Shown: one piece after another, positions 44,338-53,177 of the stretch | How the letters are laid out: the number at the start of each line of letters is the position of its first letter | Position numbering within the stretch: position 1 is the first letter of the stretch | Origin: Sutcliffiella cohnii | Lineage (GTDB): Bacteria; Bacillota; Bacilli; Bacillales; Bacillaceae_I | Assembly: GCF_002250055.1 (NCBI RefSeq) | Contig: NZ_CP018866.1 | Location: forward strand, 1,914,501-1,978,500 | Direction: 5' to 3' | DNA: 64,000 nucleotides | The notes under the pieces: generated by a model | Databases searched by the model: none | Told to the model about the DNA's origin: nothing | Seen by the model: the letters and a program-made list of their open reading frames with translations, nothing else | Position numbers and translations under genes: made by a program

Positions 44338-44625
44338 ATGGAAACAGCATCTCCAATAATACTACAAGTGATATTTTATTTAGCAATAGGTGCAGCAATA
44401 TATAGTTGGTTTAAATGGGATTTTTTTATGAAAGATAATAAACAGTATTTATTCTCTTTTATTAGTTACCAAATTGGTATTTTTCTAATTGCGATAGCGG
44501 TTTATTTCATCGAGGCGTGGTATAAATTAGATATGATATTGATAGGTAGTTTCTTAATAGGACTAGCGTTACTCGTTGGAGGAACAATATATTTACGAAA
44601 GAAACTAAAACACGAGGGAATGTAA
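44338..44625 (+). CDS. Small three-helix membrane protein of unknown function
   Basis: The 95-residue protein has three hydrophobic helices, at about residues 8-24, 38-57 and 68-86. The C-terminus is basic. AAAGGGTGGG (44321-44330) sets ATG 44338; a GTG 12 bases earlier lies inside the ribosome binding site. It ends three bases before the mug-like gene, so the two are co-transcribed. I do not recognise the family. Confidence 0.7.
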   Translation: METASPIILQVIFYLAIGAAIYSWFKWDFFMKDNKQYLFSFISYQIGIFLIAIAVYFIEAWYKLDMILIGSFLIGLALLVGGTIYLRKKLKHEGM

Positions 44626-44628
44626 AAA

Positions 44629-45147
44629 GTGGAAGAGCTAAAATTAGTGCAAGACCATATAAAACACAATTTAGAAATACTATTTGTTGGGTTTAATCCG
44701 AGTATTATGTCTAGTGAGACGGGGCATCATTTCGCAAATCCGAATAATCGATTTTGGAAAATTCTTCACGAATCAAGCTTAACACCTAAAAAATTGCACC
44801 CATCCGAAGATTACACAGTTTTAGATTTTCAATATGGGTTAACGAATATTGTTGCTAGACCAACGAAAGCTGCCGATGAAATAACGAAAGAAGAGTATGC
44901 AGAAGGAAAAGAAACATTGAAAAATAAAATAAAGAAATATCGTCCGAAAATTGTTTGTTATGTTGGTAAAGGTGTTTATTTGCAGCTCAGCGGCAAGAAA
45001 AAAGCCCCTTGGGGAAAACAAGAAGATTGTGTGGTAGAAGGAACAATTGATTTTGTCGCACCATCCTCAAGTGGATTAGTTAGAATGAAGATGAAGGATA
45101 CGATTAGTATTTATAGCGAATTAAAAATTTTAAAAGAAGAAGGTTGA
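44629..45147 (+). CDS. mug: Mismatch-specific uracil/thymine-DNA glycosylase (Mug family)
   Basis: The 172-residue protein has the Mug/TDG active-site motif GFNPSIMSSETGHHFANPNNRFW, where the Asn after GFNPS activates water. DFQYGLTNIVARPT follows and SSSGLVRMK near the end corresponds to the DNA-intercalating NPSxLNR-like loop. It removes uracil or ethenocytosine mispaired with guanine. It uses a GTG start three bases after the preceding stop. Its C-terminal codons (Glu-Glu-Gly-stop) form one arm of the terminator shared with sspH. Confidence 0.88.
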   Translation: MEELKLVQDHIKHNLEILFVGFNPSIMSSETGHHFANPNNRFWKILHESSLTPKKLHPSEDYTVLDFQYGLTNIVARPTKAADEITKEEYAEGKETLKNKIKKYRPKIVCYVGKGVYLQLSGKKKAPWGKQEDCVVEGTIDFVAPSSSGLVRMKMKDTISIYSELKILKEEG

Positions 45148-45167
45148 AGCGAAATTTCAACCTTCTT
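45137..45167 (+). terminator. Bidirectional terminator made from the ends of mug and sspH
   Basis: AAGAAGGTTGAA (45137-45148) pairs perfectly with TTCAACCTTCTT (45156-45167). Each arm encodes the last codons (Glu-Gly-stop) of one of the two convergent genes, whose stops are 45145-45147 and 45157-45159. Confidence 0.8.
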
Positions 45168-45336
45168 GTAATTGTTGAACCGATACGTTTTGTTCATTTT
45201 GCGGATCATTTAGTGGATAAATTCGGACTGTATCTCCATCGTCATCCACATGCTGTATGTATACAGGAATGCCATTTAATGTTACTTTTGCTAAATCTCC
45301 AGATTCTGCAATTTCTCTAGCTCGTTGAATATTCAC
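45157..45336 (-). CDS. sspH: H-type small acid-soluble spore protein
   Basis: The 59-residue protein reads MNIQRAREIAESGDLAKVTL and continues NGIPVYIQHVDDDGDTVRIY. This matches the SspH family (TIGR02861) in length and sequence: MNIQRAxEI, VTxNGxPVYIQHV, and TxRIYPLxxPxxE. SspH is made in the forespore and packed into the spore core under sigma-G or sigma-F control. The start is GTG at 45336, after AGGGGGCTTAAACA. The promoter was not identified. Confidence 0.93.
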   Translation of the reverse strand: MNIQRAREIAESGDLAKVTLNGIPVYIQHVDDDGDTVRIYPLNDPQNEQNVSVQQLQEG

Positions 45337-45433
45337 TGTTTAAGCCCCCTTATAATGTTCAAACTATTAATAGAATCACTCAAAAAGTGAAAAATATGCT
45401 ATAAGAAAATTCTTACCAAGCTGAATATAAAAG

Positions 45434-45823
45434 TTAAGACATTGCTACGATTTCAACTTTTATGCGATCAGGATCTTCAAAGTATACTGCATAATGATCA
45501 TTCCCGCCTGCATAAGGATGGCTGTTCTTATACAAAATCTTCAGCTCACGTTGTTCTATTAGCTTTGTAATCTCATCCACTTTTTCTCGATTACGAACTT
45601 GAAATGCTAAATGATTTAAACCGACTCTGCATCGATGGTACGAAGGCTCCAAAAATCGTTGTTCTGTTTGAACGAAAACAATATACATACTTTCGTATTT
45701 ATAACTAATTCCACTTTCCCATTCTTGATACTTTTCATAATGTAGTACATCTTCTAAAAGCCAACCCCAAAACTGCTTTGACCTATTTAAATTTGAAACA
45801 TACAGTTCAATATGATGAAGCAT
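45434..45823 (-). CDS. VOC-superfamily protein (glyoxalase/bleomycin-resistance fold)
   Basis: The 129-residue protein is a single VOC module of two beta-alpha-beta-beta-beta units. It shows LHHIELYVSNLNRSKQFWGWLL at the start, VGLNHLAFQVRNREKVDEI in the middle and YAVYFEDPDRIKVEIVA at the end. His and Glu residues at the expected metal positions (HHIE, NHLAF, KVEIV) suggest a metalloenzyme. The substrate is unknown. RBS: AAAGGAGAGATTTT. Confidence 0.85.
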   Translation of the reverse strand: MLHHIELYVSNLNRSKQFWGWLLEDVLHYEKYQEWESGISYKYESMYIVFVQTEQRFLEPSYHRCRVGLNHLAFQVRNREKVDEITKLIEQRELKILYKNSHPYAGGNDHYAVYFEDPDRIKVEIVAMS

Positions 45824-46000
45824 AAAATCTCTCCTTTATACATGTTTATAAGAAAGATACCACTATTCCTTTATGTGTTACAAAAAAATTTAATAAATAA
45901 TGAAAAAATTCAGTTTTCCTACTCTTCAATCTTCCTAACTAATGATAAAATAAACTAATACTGACAACATTTGGGTTTTAAATAATAGGGGGATGGGACA

Positions 46001-46912
46001 ATGAACAAGCAATTTTCAAGACCGAAAAAATTTGGGGAAATATTAGATGTAACTTTTCAGATTAGTAAAAATAACTTTAAAGATTTTTTATTAATTTTTC
46101 TCATATTAATAGGTCCTTTATTATTGTTGGAAGCAATCATTTTATTTGCTACAGGTACTAGTTTTATTCGCGATGTAGCAGCGGGTTCTAATTGGTTTGA
46201 ACAAATGTTTAATACGTTTGTGGATGACGAATATTATTACGAAGTGAATAATACTAACTTAGGTTCTGAGTTAGCAATTATATTAATTGGTTTGCTTAGT
46301 ATTTTTGTTTATCCAGTAGCACACGGTGCAATATTACATGGAGTAAACGCCATTCGAAATAATGAAGAGTTTACATATATGACACTTATTAAAAAGTCCT
46401 TTACTCGTTTTTGGCCAATGGTGGGTAGTACTATTTTATTTGGATTAATTTTGTTCCTATTATTCGTTGCAGGAATATTTTTAATTAGCTTCTTTGGATT
46501 CTCGATGATATTTATCAATCCGATAGCAAGTATTTTCCTCATTTTTATCTTTTTGCTTTTATTAGCTATTCCGTTTTTGTATTTATTAACACGATGGGGT
46601 TTTTACTTTGGCTCAACGGTTATTGATGAGGAGGCACCAGGCTTTAGTAGAAGTTGGGGATTAACTCGTGGAAGAACATGGCCATTAATTGGGTTATACG
46701 TCGTGTTTTTCTTAATTATTACAGCAATATCAACAGCTATTGAGGTAACGTTCGGATCCTTTTTAGGGAGTAGTGTGTTATTCTCACTAATTTTAAGTGT
46801 GACGAACTTAATTACAACAATGGTTTTTGCGGTAGGATATTCTGTTATGTATTTTGATAGTAAAACAAGACATGATGCAGATGATTTAAAAGATTTAATT
46901 GATAATTATTAA
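46001..46912 (+). CDS. Six-helix membrane protein heading the MoxR/DUF58 cluster
   Basis: The 303-residue protein begins SRPKKFGEILDVTFQISKNNF. This resembles proteins annotated as glycerophosphodiester-phosphodiesterase membrane-domain family (DUF7847-like). About six hydrophobic helices follow. RTWPLIGLYVVFFL and FSRSWGLTRGRTW recall the family's amphipathic repeats. It starts the five-gene run to DUF58 and probably forms part of a membrane complex. RBS: AGGGGGATGGG. The function is unknown. Confidence 0.8.
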   Translation: MNKQFSRPKKFGEILDVTFQISKNNFKDFLLIFLILIGPLLLLEAIILFATGTSFIRDVAAGSNWFEQMFNTFVDDEYYYEVNNTNLGSELAIILIGLLSIFVYPVAHGAILHGVNAIRNNEEFTYMTLIKKSFTRFWPMVGSTILFGLILFLLFVAGIFLISFFGFSMIFINPIASIFLIFIFLLLLAIPFLYLLTRWGFYFGSTVIDEEAPGFSRSWGLTRGRTWPLIGLYVVFFLIITAISTAIEVTFGSFLGSSVLFSLILSVTNLITTMVFAVGYSVMYFDSKTRHDADDLKDLIDNY

Positions 46913-46947
46913 TCTATTAATTTTGTTTCCCAAAAGTAGGTGAGAAT

Positions 46948-47559
46948 ATGCAAAATGAAGAGCAGGCAAGGAAACAACTGGAATCGATATTGAATGGAAA
47001 AGAATATCAAGTTTATTATGAAGATAATAGAAGTATATTAGAGAGACTTTGGGATAATTTTTTAATGTGGCTTGAAGAAAACTTAAATTGGAGTGCTCCG
47101 ATAGGTACTAGTAACGGAATACCTGGATTTATTCTAATAGGAATGATTGTCATTGTCGTGATCGTATTGTTTTTCATATTGTTAAAGAAGAGAATGGAAA
47201 AAAGAACATTCGAGCTATCGCAACCTCTTCAACGTGAAAATGAGCTAAATTGGTCTTTTCATAAGCATTTACAGGAAGCGGAAAAGCAAGAGAATGAGGG
47301 GAACTATTCTTTAGCTACACGTCATTTATTTCTAGCTTTTCTTTTATACTTCCATGAACGAGAATGGGTTGTAGCAAAAATATGGAAAACGAACTGGGAA
47401 TATTATGAGGAGTTAAAGAAGGAAAATAACGAAGTGGCAAAATTATTTCAAAAGCTCGCACTATTATTTGATCAAGCGACATACGGAGAAAAAGATGTGA
47501 AAAAAGAACAATATTTATTATTTCGCGATGAAGTTGTTAGTTGGATAAAAGAGAGCTAA
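46948..47559 (+). CDS. DUF4129-domain membrane protein
   Basis: The 203-residue protein has one central membrane helix (about 55-74). The cytoplasmic C-terminal part carries the DUF4129 motif, WSFHKHLQEAEKQENEGNYSLATRHLFLAFLLYFHERE. The N-terminal part is probably outside, with a Trp-rich LERLWDNFLMWLEENLNW segment. DUF4129 occurs in the conserved RDD/SpoIIM/MoxR/DUF58 cluster, often fused to transglutaminase domains. No such fusion is present here. Confidence 0.85.
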   Translation: MQNEEQARKQLESILNGKEYQVYYEDNRSILERLWDNFLMWLEENLNWSAPIGTSNGIPGFILIGMIVIVVIVLFFILLKKRMEKRTFELSQPLQRENELNWSFHKHLQEAEKQENEGNYSLATRHLFLAFLLYFHEREWVVAKIWKTNWEYYEELKKENNEVAKLFQKLALLFDQATYGEKDVKKEQYLLFRDEVVSWIKES

Positions 47560-47572
47560 GGAGGAAGATAAT

Positions 47573-48703
47573 ATGCAACTACTAAACTCACAAAAAAAGA
47601 CATGGTTCATACTTTCTCTTTTCCTAGTTCTCCTTCTCATTGCGGCATATATTTCCTTTACACCAGAAGAGAAACAGCTTGTACCATTTATGTCGGATTC
47701 ACCATCTCCTACTGGTGTGAAAGCGTTTTATACGTATTTAGGAGGAGAGTACAAGTCAGTTCAACGGTGGAATTATTCACCAGACCTATTACCAGATTCA
47801 TCAAACAATGTTCTCTTTCTTATAGGTGTAGGATCGCTTGGAAATAGTGATGAATTAATGTACTATGAGCAATTTTTAAAGAATGGAAACACGATTATAC
47901 TTTTGAAGGACAATCCTGCAAATTTATTTTCATTACAAGTAAAAAGTAGCGATACCTCATCCAATATAGTCAACACCTTATCTGATTACAAAGAGCGTAC
48001 GTACTCAGCAGAAATAACATCTCCATATCGATTAGTTTTAAATGAAGAACGTGATGAACTATTATTACAAGATGAATATGGTGTTGTAGCGCTGAAACGT
48101 CAATACGGTAATGGTTCATTAATTGTTGTAAATAGTAGTAGTTGGGTAACAAACCGAACCATACTACAACAAGACCATATTCCAATCCTTGTTACACTTT
48201 TAAAAGAATTGGAAGAACCAAATGCTATCTATTTCAATGATTACGTTCATTATCCTAATACGAGCTATTGGGAAGTATATCCAACATGGTTTATATTATT
48301 ACTTTTGCATAGCATAATAATAGTGTTCCTATGGTTATTACATAAAGGAAAACGATTTGGAACGATTATAACACCACGTGAAGAAATGGTACGTTTTAGT
48401 GATGAAAGTATTCGGGCGTTATCAGCTTGGTATATTCGCGGAAACAAATATGTAGAATCCCTCCAATATCAGGCAAGCTATGTTCGTGCTATTATGCAAG
48501 AAAAGTGGGGAATAGCTACTTATAAAGAGTGGGAGGATGTTCAGCAAAGAATAGAGGAAAAATGCTCGAAAATTTCTAATAAAGAATTAGCTAGCTTGTT
48601 AAATCAATTGCCGAAAGTATTACAATCTAAATCGTTAACGAAGAAAGAATACTTAACTTGGTCCAAGAAAATAGATCAATTAAGGAAAGAGGTAGAAGAA
48701 TGA
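47573..48703 (+). CDS. DUF4350-domain membrane protein
   Basis: The 376-residue protein has an N-terminal helix (about 11-28). An outside Rossmann-like DUF4350 domain follows (about 45-215, with SDSPSPTGVKAFYTYL and NNVLFLIGVG). A second helix (about 237-260) leads to a cytoplasmic helical part. DUF4350 resembles GATase-1-like folds without the catalytic Cys. It belongs to the MoxR/DUF58 cluster. GGAGGAAG precedes the start, and its stop overlaps the MoxR start in ATGA. Confidence 0.85.
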   Translation: MQLLNSQKKTWFILSLFLVLLLIAAYISFTPEEKQLVPFMSDSPSPTGVKAFYTYLGGEYKSVQRWNYSPDLLPDSSNNVLFLIGVGSLGNSDELMYYEQFLKNGNTIILLKDNPANLFSLQVKSSDTSSNIVNTLSDYKERTYSAEITSPYRLVLNEERDELLLQDEYGVVALKRQYGNGSLIVVNSSSWVTNRTILQQDHIPILVTLLKELEEPNAIYFNDYVHYPNTSYWEVYPTWFILLLLHSIIIVFLWLLHKGKRFGTIITPREEMVRFSDESIRALSAWYIRGNKYVESLQYQASYVRAIMQEKWGIATYKEWEDVQQRIEEKCSKISNKELASLLNQLPKVLQSKSLTKKEYLTWSKKIDQLRKEVEE

Positions 48704-49635
48704 TGAATGATACGAAAATAGTAACTTTACTAGATAAATATTCAGAAAGAATCATTGGCCAAGAAATGAATTTGAAATTACTACTATCTGCTACATTAGC
48801 TGGAGGACATGTCCTTCTTGAAGGAGTACCAGGCACAGGAAAAACCCAAATGGTTAGAGCGCTTGCAACTTTTTTAGGTGGGAGATTTCAAAGAATCCAA
48901 TTTACACCTGATTTACTCCCGAGTGATATTACTGGGAGCACGATTTATAATATGCAAAATAACAGCTTTCAAACGATAAAAGGGCCAGTTTTTACAAATA
49001 TTTTGTTAGCTGATGAGATTAATAGAACGCCTGCTAAAACACAGGCAGCACTACTTGAGGCAATGGAAGAAAAGCAGGTGACTATTCAAGGTGAAACGTA
49101 TCAACTACCTGACGTGTTTTTTGTCGTTGCAACGCAAAATCCTATCGAATACGAAGGTACATATCCATTACCAGAAGCGCAACAAGACCGTTTCTTATTT
49201 AAACTACTAGTTAACTTTCCTAGCTTTGAAGAGGAAAAAATAGTGTTAAGGCAAGTTTTAGAAAATAATTGGAATACTTCTACGTTAGAAGAAGTTATAT
49301 CAATGGAAGAATTCCTAGTATTACGGAAACAGATTCAAGACGTCACGATAAGTGATAGTGTATTACAATATGTATTACAAATTGTTCGAAAAACTCGTGA
49401 AACAGAGGCAATTCGGATAGGTGCTAGTACGAGAGCGGGAATATCGATAGGTAAAGCGGCACAAGCTTGGGCGTTTTTATCTGGAAGAGATTATGTTACG
49501 CCTGATGACGTTAAGATCGTTGCCCGTCCAAGTTTGCGACACCGAGTACAATTATCGCCACAAGTAGAATTGGAGGGTGCGACCGTTGATCAAGTATTGG
49601 AAGAGATTGTTGGCTCGATTCCTGTTCCAAGATAG
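48700..49635 (+). CDS. MoxR-family AAA+ ATPase
   Basis: The 311-residue AAA+ protein has Walker A GVPGTGKT (about 42-49), Walker B LLADEINR, sensor 1 VATQNP, an Arg finger in PEAQQDRF and sensor 2 in GASTRAGIS. MoxR ATPases assemble or activate partner complexes, working with von Willebrand/DUF58 proteins, which follows directly here. The frame extends upstream to 48658, inside DUF4350. The ATG at 48700 in ATGATG, after AAAGAGGTAG, is the translationally coupled start. Confidence 0.93.
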   Translation: MMNDTKIVTLLDKYSERIIGQEMNLKLLLSATLAGGHVLLEGVPGTGKTQMVRALATFLGGRFQRIQFTPDLLPSDITGSTIYNMQNNSFQTIKGPVFTNILLADEINRTPAKTQAALLEAMEEKQVTIQGETYQLPDVFFVVATQNPIEYEGTYPLPEAQQDRFLFKLLVNFPSFEEEKIVLRQVLENNWNTSTLEEVISMEEFLVLRKQIQDVTISDSVLQYVLQIVRKTRETEAIRIGASTRAGISIGKAAQAWAFLSGRDYVTPDDVKIVARPSLRHRVQLSPQVELEGATVDQVLEEIVGSIPVPR

Positions 49636-50944
49636 AGGTATTGTTCCCACTAAAAAATTAATTGTGTTGTTAAGCATTATTTACGTAACATTTGTAATGG
49701 TCGGTGTTTTTATTCAAGTCTCCATTATGCTATTCGTGTTTAGTTTGTTAGCACTTTTTATTAGTTTAATTGATTTAGCTTATACACCTAAGCGAAAGGA
49801 AATCCATTTAAATAGAATTGTGCCGGACGAAATAGAGAGAGGTAAGTTATGTACGTTTCAAATTCAAATGATAAACAACTCTAACAAAGCTATTCACTAC
49901 ACTTTAAAAGACGGACTTCCCCAAAATTTTCGGTCTTCCAGCCCCTTCCAAGGGACTATAAAACCGATGGAAACAGAAATTGTATTGTATGACACAAGTG
50001 CTCAGATAAGAGGGAATTATACGCTAAACAAAGTTTATGTAAGATATAAAAGTAATTTAGGGCTTTGGGAAAAGCAAATGGTTGTTGATAAATCAGCTAG
50101 TATTAGAGTTATACCGGATTTATCGGACTCAAAGAGATATTTAGAAAATGCTCAAAAGTTTTTATTATATGATGGTGAAAAAATAAGAAAGCAAATTAGT
50201 GGGGCAGGAGAATTTTCAAAAATTAGAAGTTACTCTCTAGGTGATGATCCGAGGAAAATTAACTGGCGGCAAACTGCGAAATTAAGAGAAATAATGACGA
50301 ATGAATATGAGCCAGAGCATGGAAAATATATTACGCTTCTTATTGATTGTGGAAGAATGATGGGGACGGAGTTAACGAAGAGTAATCGTTTAGAAAAATC
50401 AATGGAAGCAGCAATTACGGTAGCAACCGCAGCGTTAAATAACGGTGATTATGTTTCTATTCTAGCATTTTCTAAAGACGTTAAAGTATATGTCCCACCT
50501 GGAAAAGGAATGGCTCATTTACAAACTATACTTAAATCGATTTACAATATTCATGTTGATCAAGTTGAATCTAATTACGCATTGATGTTCCAGCATTTGC
50601 AAATGTTGCAAAAAAAGCGGAGTTTATTAATCTTATTTAGTGATGTACGTACGTTTCTTTACGAAGAAAGTGTTTTACCTTATTTAGTTCGTCTACGGAA
50701 GCGTCACTTATTTTTATTAGTTGGTGTAGAAGATTTAACGTTGCAAAAAATGATAAAGCGTGAATTAACAATTGAAAAAGTAGCGATGATTAAGAGTGTT
50801 GCTCAACAACAATTTTTATTTAAGCGTAATCAAATTGCTAAGTGGGAAAAGCACGGCCTCCAAATGATGGAGGCCAAAGAAGAGCGTTTAGCTCCAGTTG
50901 TTGTTTCACACTATATAGATCTATTAAATCGAGGGTTATTATAA
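49586..50944 (+). CDS. DUF58 (von Willebrand-like) protein, MoxR partner
   Basis: The 452-residue protein has two N-terminal membrane helices (about 25-65). A beta-rich part and then the DUF58 signature follow: GAGEFSKIRSYSLGDDPRKINWRQTAK, then the metal-site-like LLIDCGRMM. It probably binds the MoxR ATPase. GGAGG (49572-49576) is too close to GTG 49577 and is correctly spaced from TTG 49586. The gene overlaps moxR by 50 bases. Its end overlaps the convergent SpoIIM-like gene by 34 bases. Confidence 0.87.
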   Translation: MIKYWKRLLARFLFQDRGIVPTKKLIVLLSIIYVTFVMVGVFIQVSIMLFVFSLLALFISLIDLAYTPKRKEIHLNRIVPDEIERGKLCTFQIQMINNSNKAIHYTLKDGLPQNFRSSSPFQGTIKPMETEIVLYDTSAQIRGNYTLNKVYVRYKSNLGLWEKQMVVDKSASIRVIPDLSDSKRYLENAQKFLLYDGEKIRKQISGAGEFSKIRSYSLGDDPRKINWRQTAKLREIMTNEYEPEHGKYITLLIDCGRMMGTELTKSNRLEKSMEAAITVATAALNNGDYVSILAFSKDVKVYVPPGKGMAHLQTILKSIYNIHVDQVESNYALMFQHLQMLQKKRSLLILFSDVRTFLYEESVLPYLVRLRKRHLFLLVGVEDLTLQKMIKRELTIEKVAMIKSVAQQQFLFKRNQIAKWEKHGLQMMEAKEERLAPVVVSHYIDLLNRGLL

Positions 50945-51897
50945 GCTGTTGCTTTCCAAAGTGCATTTCCGACTAGTATATAAATTACTAGTCCAATCAC
51001 AGTAATAACTGCAACAAAATATTTTAATTCAAGAGAAATGGGGGCAGGAGTAATGAAACCTTCTATTATTCCTGCTATTACAAATAAAGGGATCGTTCCT
51101 AATAATAATTGTACAGATCGTTTTGCTTGTACTTTTAGCTGATACCCACGAGTATAGACACCTGGCACAAAAAGTTTATAGCCCATTAGTAAACCGGCAC
51201 CTCCTGCAATAAATATGGCTGTTAATTCGATCATGCCATGAGGTACGATATATGCCCAAAATTCATATGTTTTTCCAGCGTTCCAATATATTGCAGCGAT
51301 TGCACCAACGATAATACCGTTATAGATTAATACGTATGTAGTTAATATACCTAATGTAATGCCACCAGCAAAAGCTAAAATGGCAACTTGAATATTATTC
51401 GTCATAATCGCTGCTGACATAAGGGAAGAATCAACAGCGCCATCATGTTGTCCAATGCTACTTGGATCAATAGCGTCTGTCATAGAACTTGGTAAAATTG
51501 TATAAGCATGTAAGGGATCCGTTACGATAGAGATAAAGCTCCCAATCCCTCCTATAATAAAAAGCAATGCAGCAACTAATACAAACTTCCATTGTTCAAT
51601 AAATAATCGGATAAAGGTTGTGCTAAAAAAAGTTTTAATTTGTTGTAAACTTGAAACTTGGTCTTTATACAATAAATTATGTGCTTTCGAAACTAACCCG
51701 TTTAAATATAAAGTTACTTCTTCGTTAGGAAAATATGTTTGACAATACGATAAATGCTGTGTCGCTTTTCTATATAATTTATAATAGTTTTCTAGACTAG
51801 TCGTATCATAATGTTTTCCTCTTTGTAATAAGAGGATATGTTCTTCTAACAGCTTCCAATCGTTTCGATGGAGCTTTACGTATTGATTAACATTCAT
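50911..51897 (-). CDS. SpoIIM/DUF95-family membrane protein
   Basis: The 328-residue protein has an N-terminal helical soluble part (about 1-95). Five or so membrane helices follow, with the DUF95 features NNIQVAILAFAGGITLGILTTYVLIYNG and VPHGMIELTAIFIAGGAG. It is homologous to, but longer than, SpoIIM, part of the engulfment DMP complex, and is unlikely to be the spoIIM gene itself. In many bacteria such proteins accompany RDD, DUF4129, MoxR and DUF58, as here. The ATG at 51897 follows GGGTGAAGGA; a GTG four codons earlier is possible. Confidence 0.87.
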   Translation of the reverse strand: MNVNQYVKLHRNDWKLLEEHILLLQRGKHYDTTSLENYYKLYRKATQHLSYCQTYFPNEEVTLYLNGLVSKAHNLLYKDQVSSLQQIKTFFSTTFIRLFIEQWKFVLVAALLFIIGGIGSFISIVTDPLHAYTILPSSMTDAIDPSSIGQHDGAVDSSLMSAAIMTNNIQVAILAFAGGITLGILTTYVLIYNGIIVGAIAAIYWNAGKTYEFWAYIVPHGMIELTAIFIAGGAGLLMGYKLFVPGVYTRGYQLKVQAKRSVQLLLGTIPLFVIAGIIEGFITPAPISLELKYFVAVITVIGLVIYILVGNALWKATAYNNPRFNRSI

Positions 51898-52016
51898 TCC
51901 TTCACCCACTTATCATTATTAAAAAAATGGAACATTTAAAAAATATTTACTTCTTTTTATATTATAATAATTTTTGAGAAAAATAGGAAGCACCCATAGA
52001 AAAGGGGTTGTTGAAA

Positions 52017-52808
52017 ATGGAAAATAAATTAGAAATTAAAACACCAGAATTTGTCTCTGTGCAATTTTCACTTGCTGGATTAGGAAGTCGAGCAGCTGCC
52101 TTTCTTATCGATCAAGCCATAATTACAATTACATATTTGTTACTATTCCTCCTATTTTATTTTATTGATGAAAGTATATCCATTTTTGCAGATGGTTCTT
52201 CGATTTTATTTGCAGTAATAATTATTAGTATATTTGTTATTCAATGGGGATATTTTTTTGTTTTAGAATTTTTTTATGGAGGAAGGACAATTGGTAAAAA
52301 ACTAATTGGGATTAGAGTCATTCAAGAAAACGGTCATAGTTTAACTTTATTATCAAGCATTATACGGAATCTATTACGAATAATAGACGCTTTACCAACG
52401 TCATATTTTATTGGAATGATTATGGTCTTTTTCCATTCAAAACATAAACGAGTAGGTGACATAGTCGCAGGAACGATTGTCGTACATGAAAGAAGTAAGA
52501 AGAAAAAGGATAAAAAGAGTTCAATGGAGGAAGAATTAAACTTACGTGGACTTTATATTGGTAGTCAATTACTTGATAAAGATGTGGTTTCTTCCTACAA
52601 TCAAAAAGATTGGGAGCTAGTAAAGGTATATTATAATCGCTTCTTGCAACTTCCATATAATGAACGAGTAGATATAACGGAAAAGTTAGCAATCATACTT
52701 TTACCGAAGGCTGGGGTTAATTTAAGCACATTATCTCAAAACGAAAAGGAAAACTATTTACTATTTTTATACATATTATTAAAAGAAGAGTGGGAGTATG
52801 AACTTTAA
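52017..52808 (+). CDS. RDD-family membrane protein
   Basis: The 263-residue protein has the RDD domain (about 15-160). It shows GLGSRAAAFLIDQAIITITYLLLF (the Arg-Asp pair), GRTIGKKLIGIRVIQENG, and LLRIIDALPTSYFIGMIMVFFHSKHKRVGDIVAGT (Arg-Asp-Asp). The C-terminal part is hydrophilic and helical. It is divergent from the SpoIIM-like gene, completing the cluster. RBS: AAAGGGG (52001-52007), nine bases from ATG 52017. Confidence 0.9.
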   Translation: MENKLEIKTPEFVSVQFSLAGLGSRAAAFLIDQAIITITYLLLFLLFYFIDESISIFADGSSILFAVIIISIFVIQWGYFFVLEFFYGGRTIGKKLIGIRVIQENGHSLTLLSSIIRNLLRIIDALPTSYFIGMIMVFFHSKHKRVGDIVAGTIVVHERSKKKKDKKSSMEEELNLRGLYIGSQLLDKDVVSSYNQKDWELVKVYYNRFLQLPYNERVDITEKLAIILLPKAGVNLSTLSQNEKENYLLFLYILLKEEWEYEL

Positions 52809-52846
52809 CTCATTAAGGGAGAGTCTAAACAAATAGGTGAGGGTGT

Positions 52847-53113
52847 ATGAAAAAGTATATAGTATCTGCAATGTTTTTTATTTTTATAATCATGACGACA
52901 ACATATGTCTTATATAAGCTGTTACCTTTCAAATTAATTAATATAACTTTTGGTGTAAGCTTACTGTTTATGGCTCTTTCTTATGTCAGCAATATATATG
53001 TAGTTAAGCACCAAAACGAAAAAAAAGATAATGAACGCTACTATATTCATCCGTTTTTATTAGCTTCCGTTTTCATATTTTTATTTAGTTTGTTTTCGTT
53101 ACCATTTTTATAA
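52847..53113 (+). CDS. Small three-helix membrane protein
   Basis: The 88-residue protein has hydrophobic helices at about residues 5-22, 31-52 and 69-87, and charged linkers. It starts 38 bases after the RDD gene, RBS AGGTGAGGGTG, so it may be co-transcribed. The family was not recognised. Confidence 0.68.
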   Translation: MKKYIVSAMFFIFIIMTTTYVLYKLLPFKLINITFGVSLLFMALSYVSNIYVVKHQNEKKDNERYYIHPFLLASVFIFLFSLFSLPFL

Positions 53114-53177
53114 TGATAAACGTCTGAGTCGTTTTTGAATAATATAGAATATTATAGAAAGAACGGCGGTTATGTAA

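Noticed and set aside
46001-52808. Reading the SpoIIM-like gene as the sporulation gene spoIIM
   Set aside because: The protein is about 330 residues, longer than SpoIIM, and its neighbours are the MoxR/DUF58/RDD set rather than sporulation genes.
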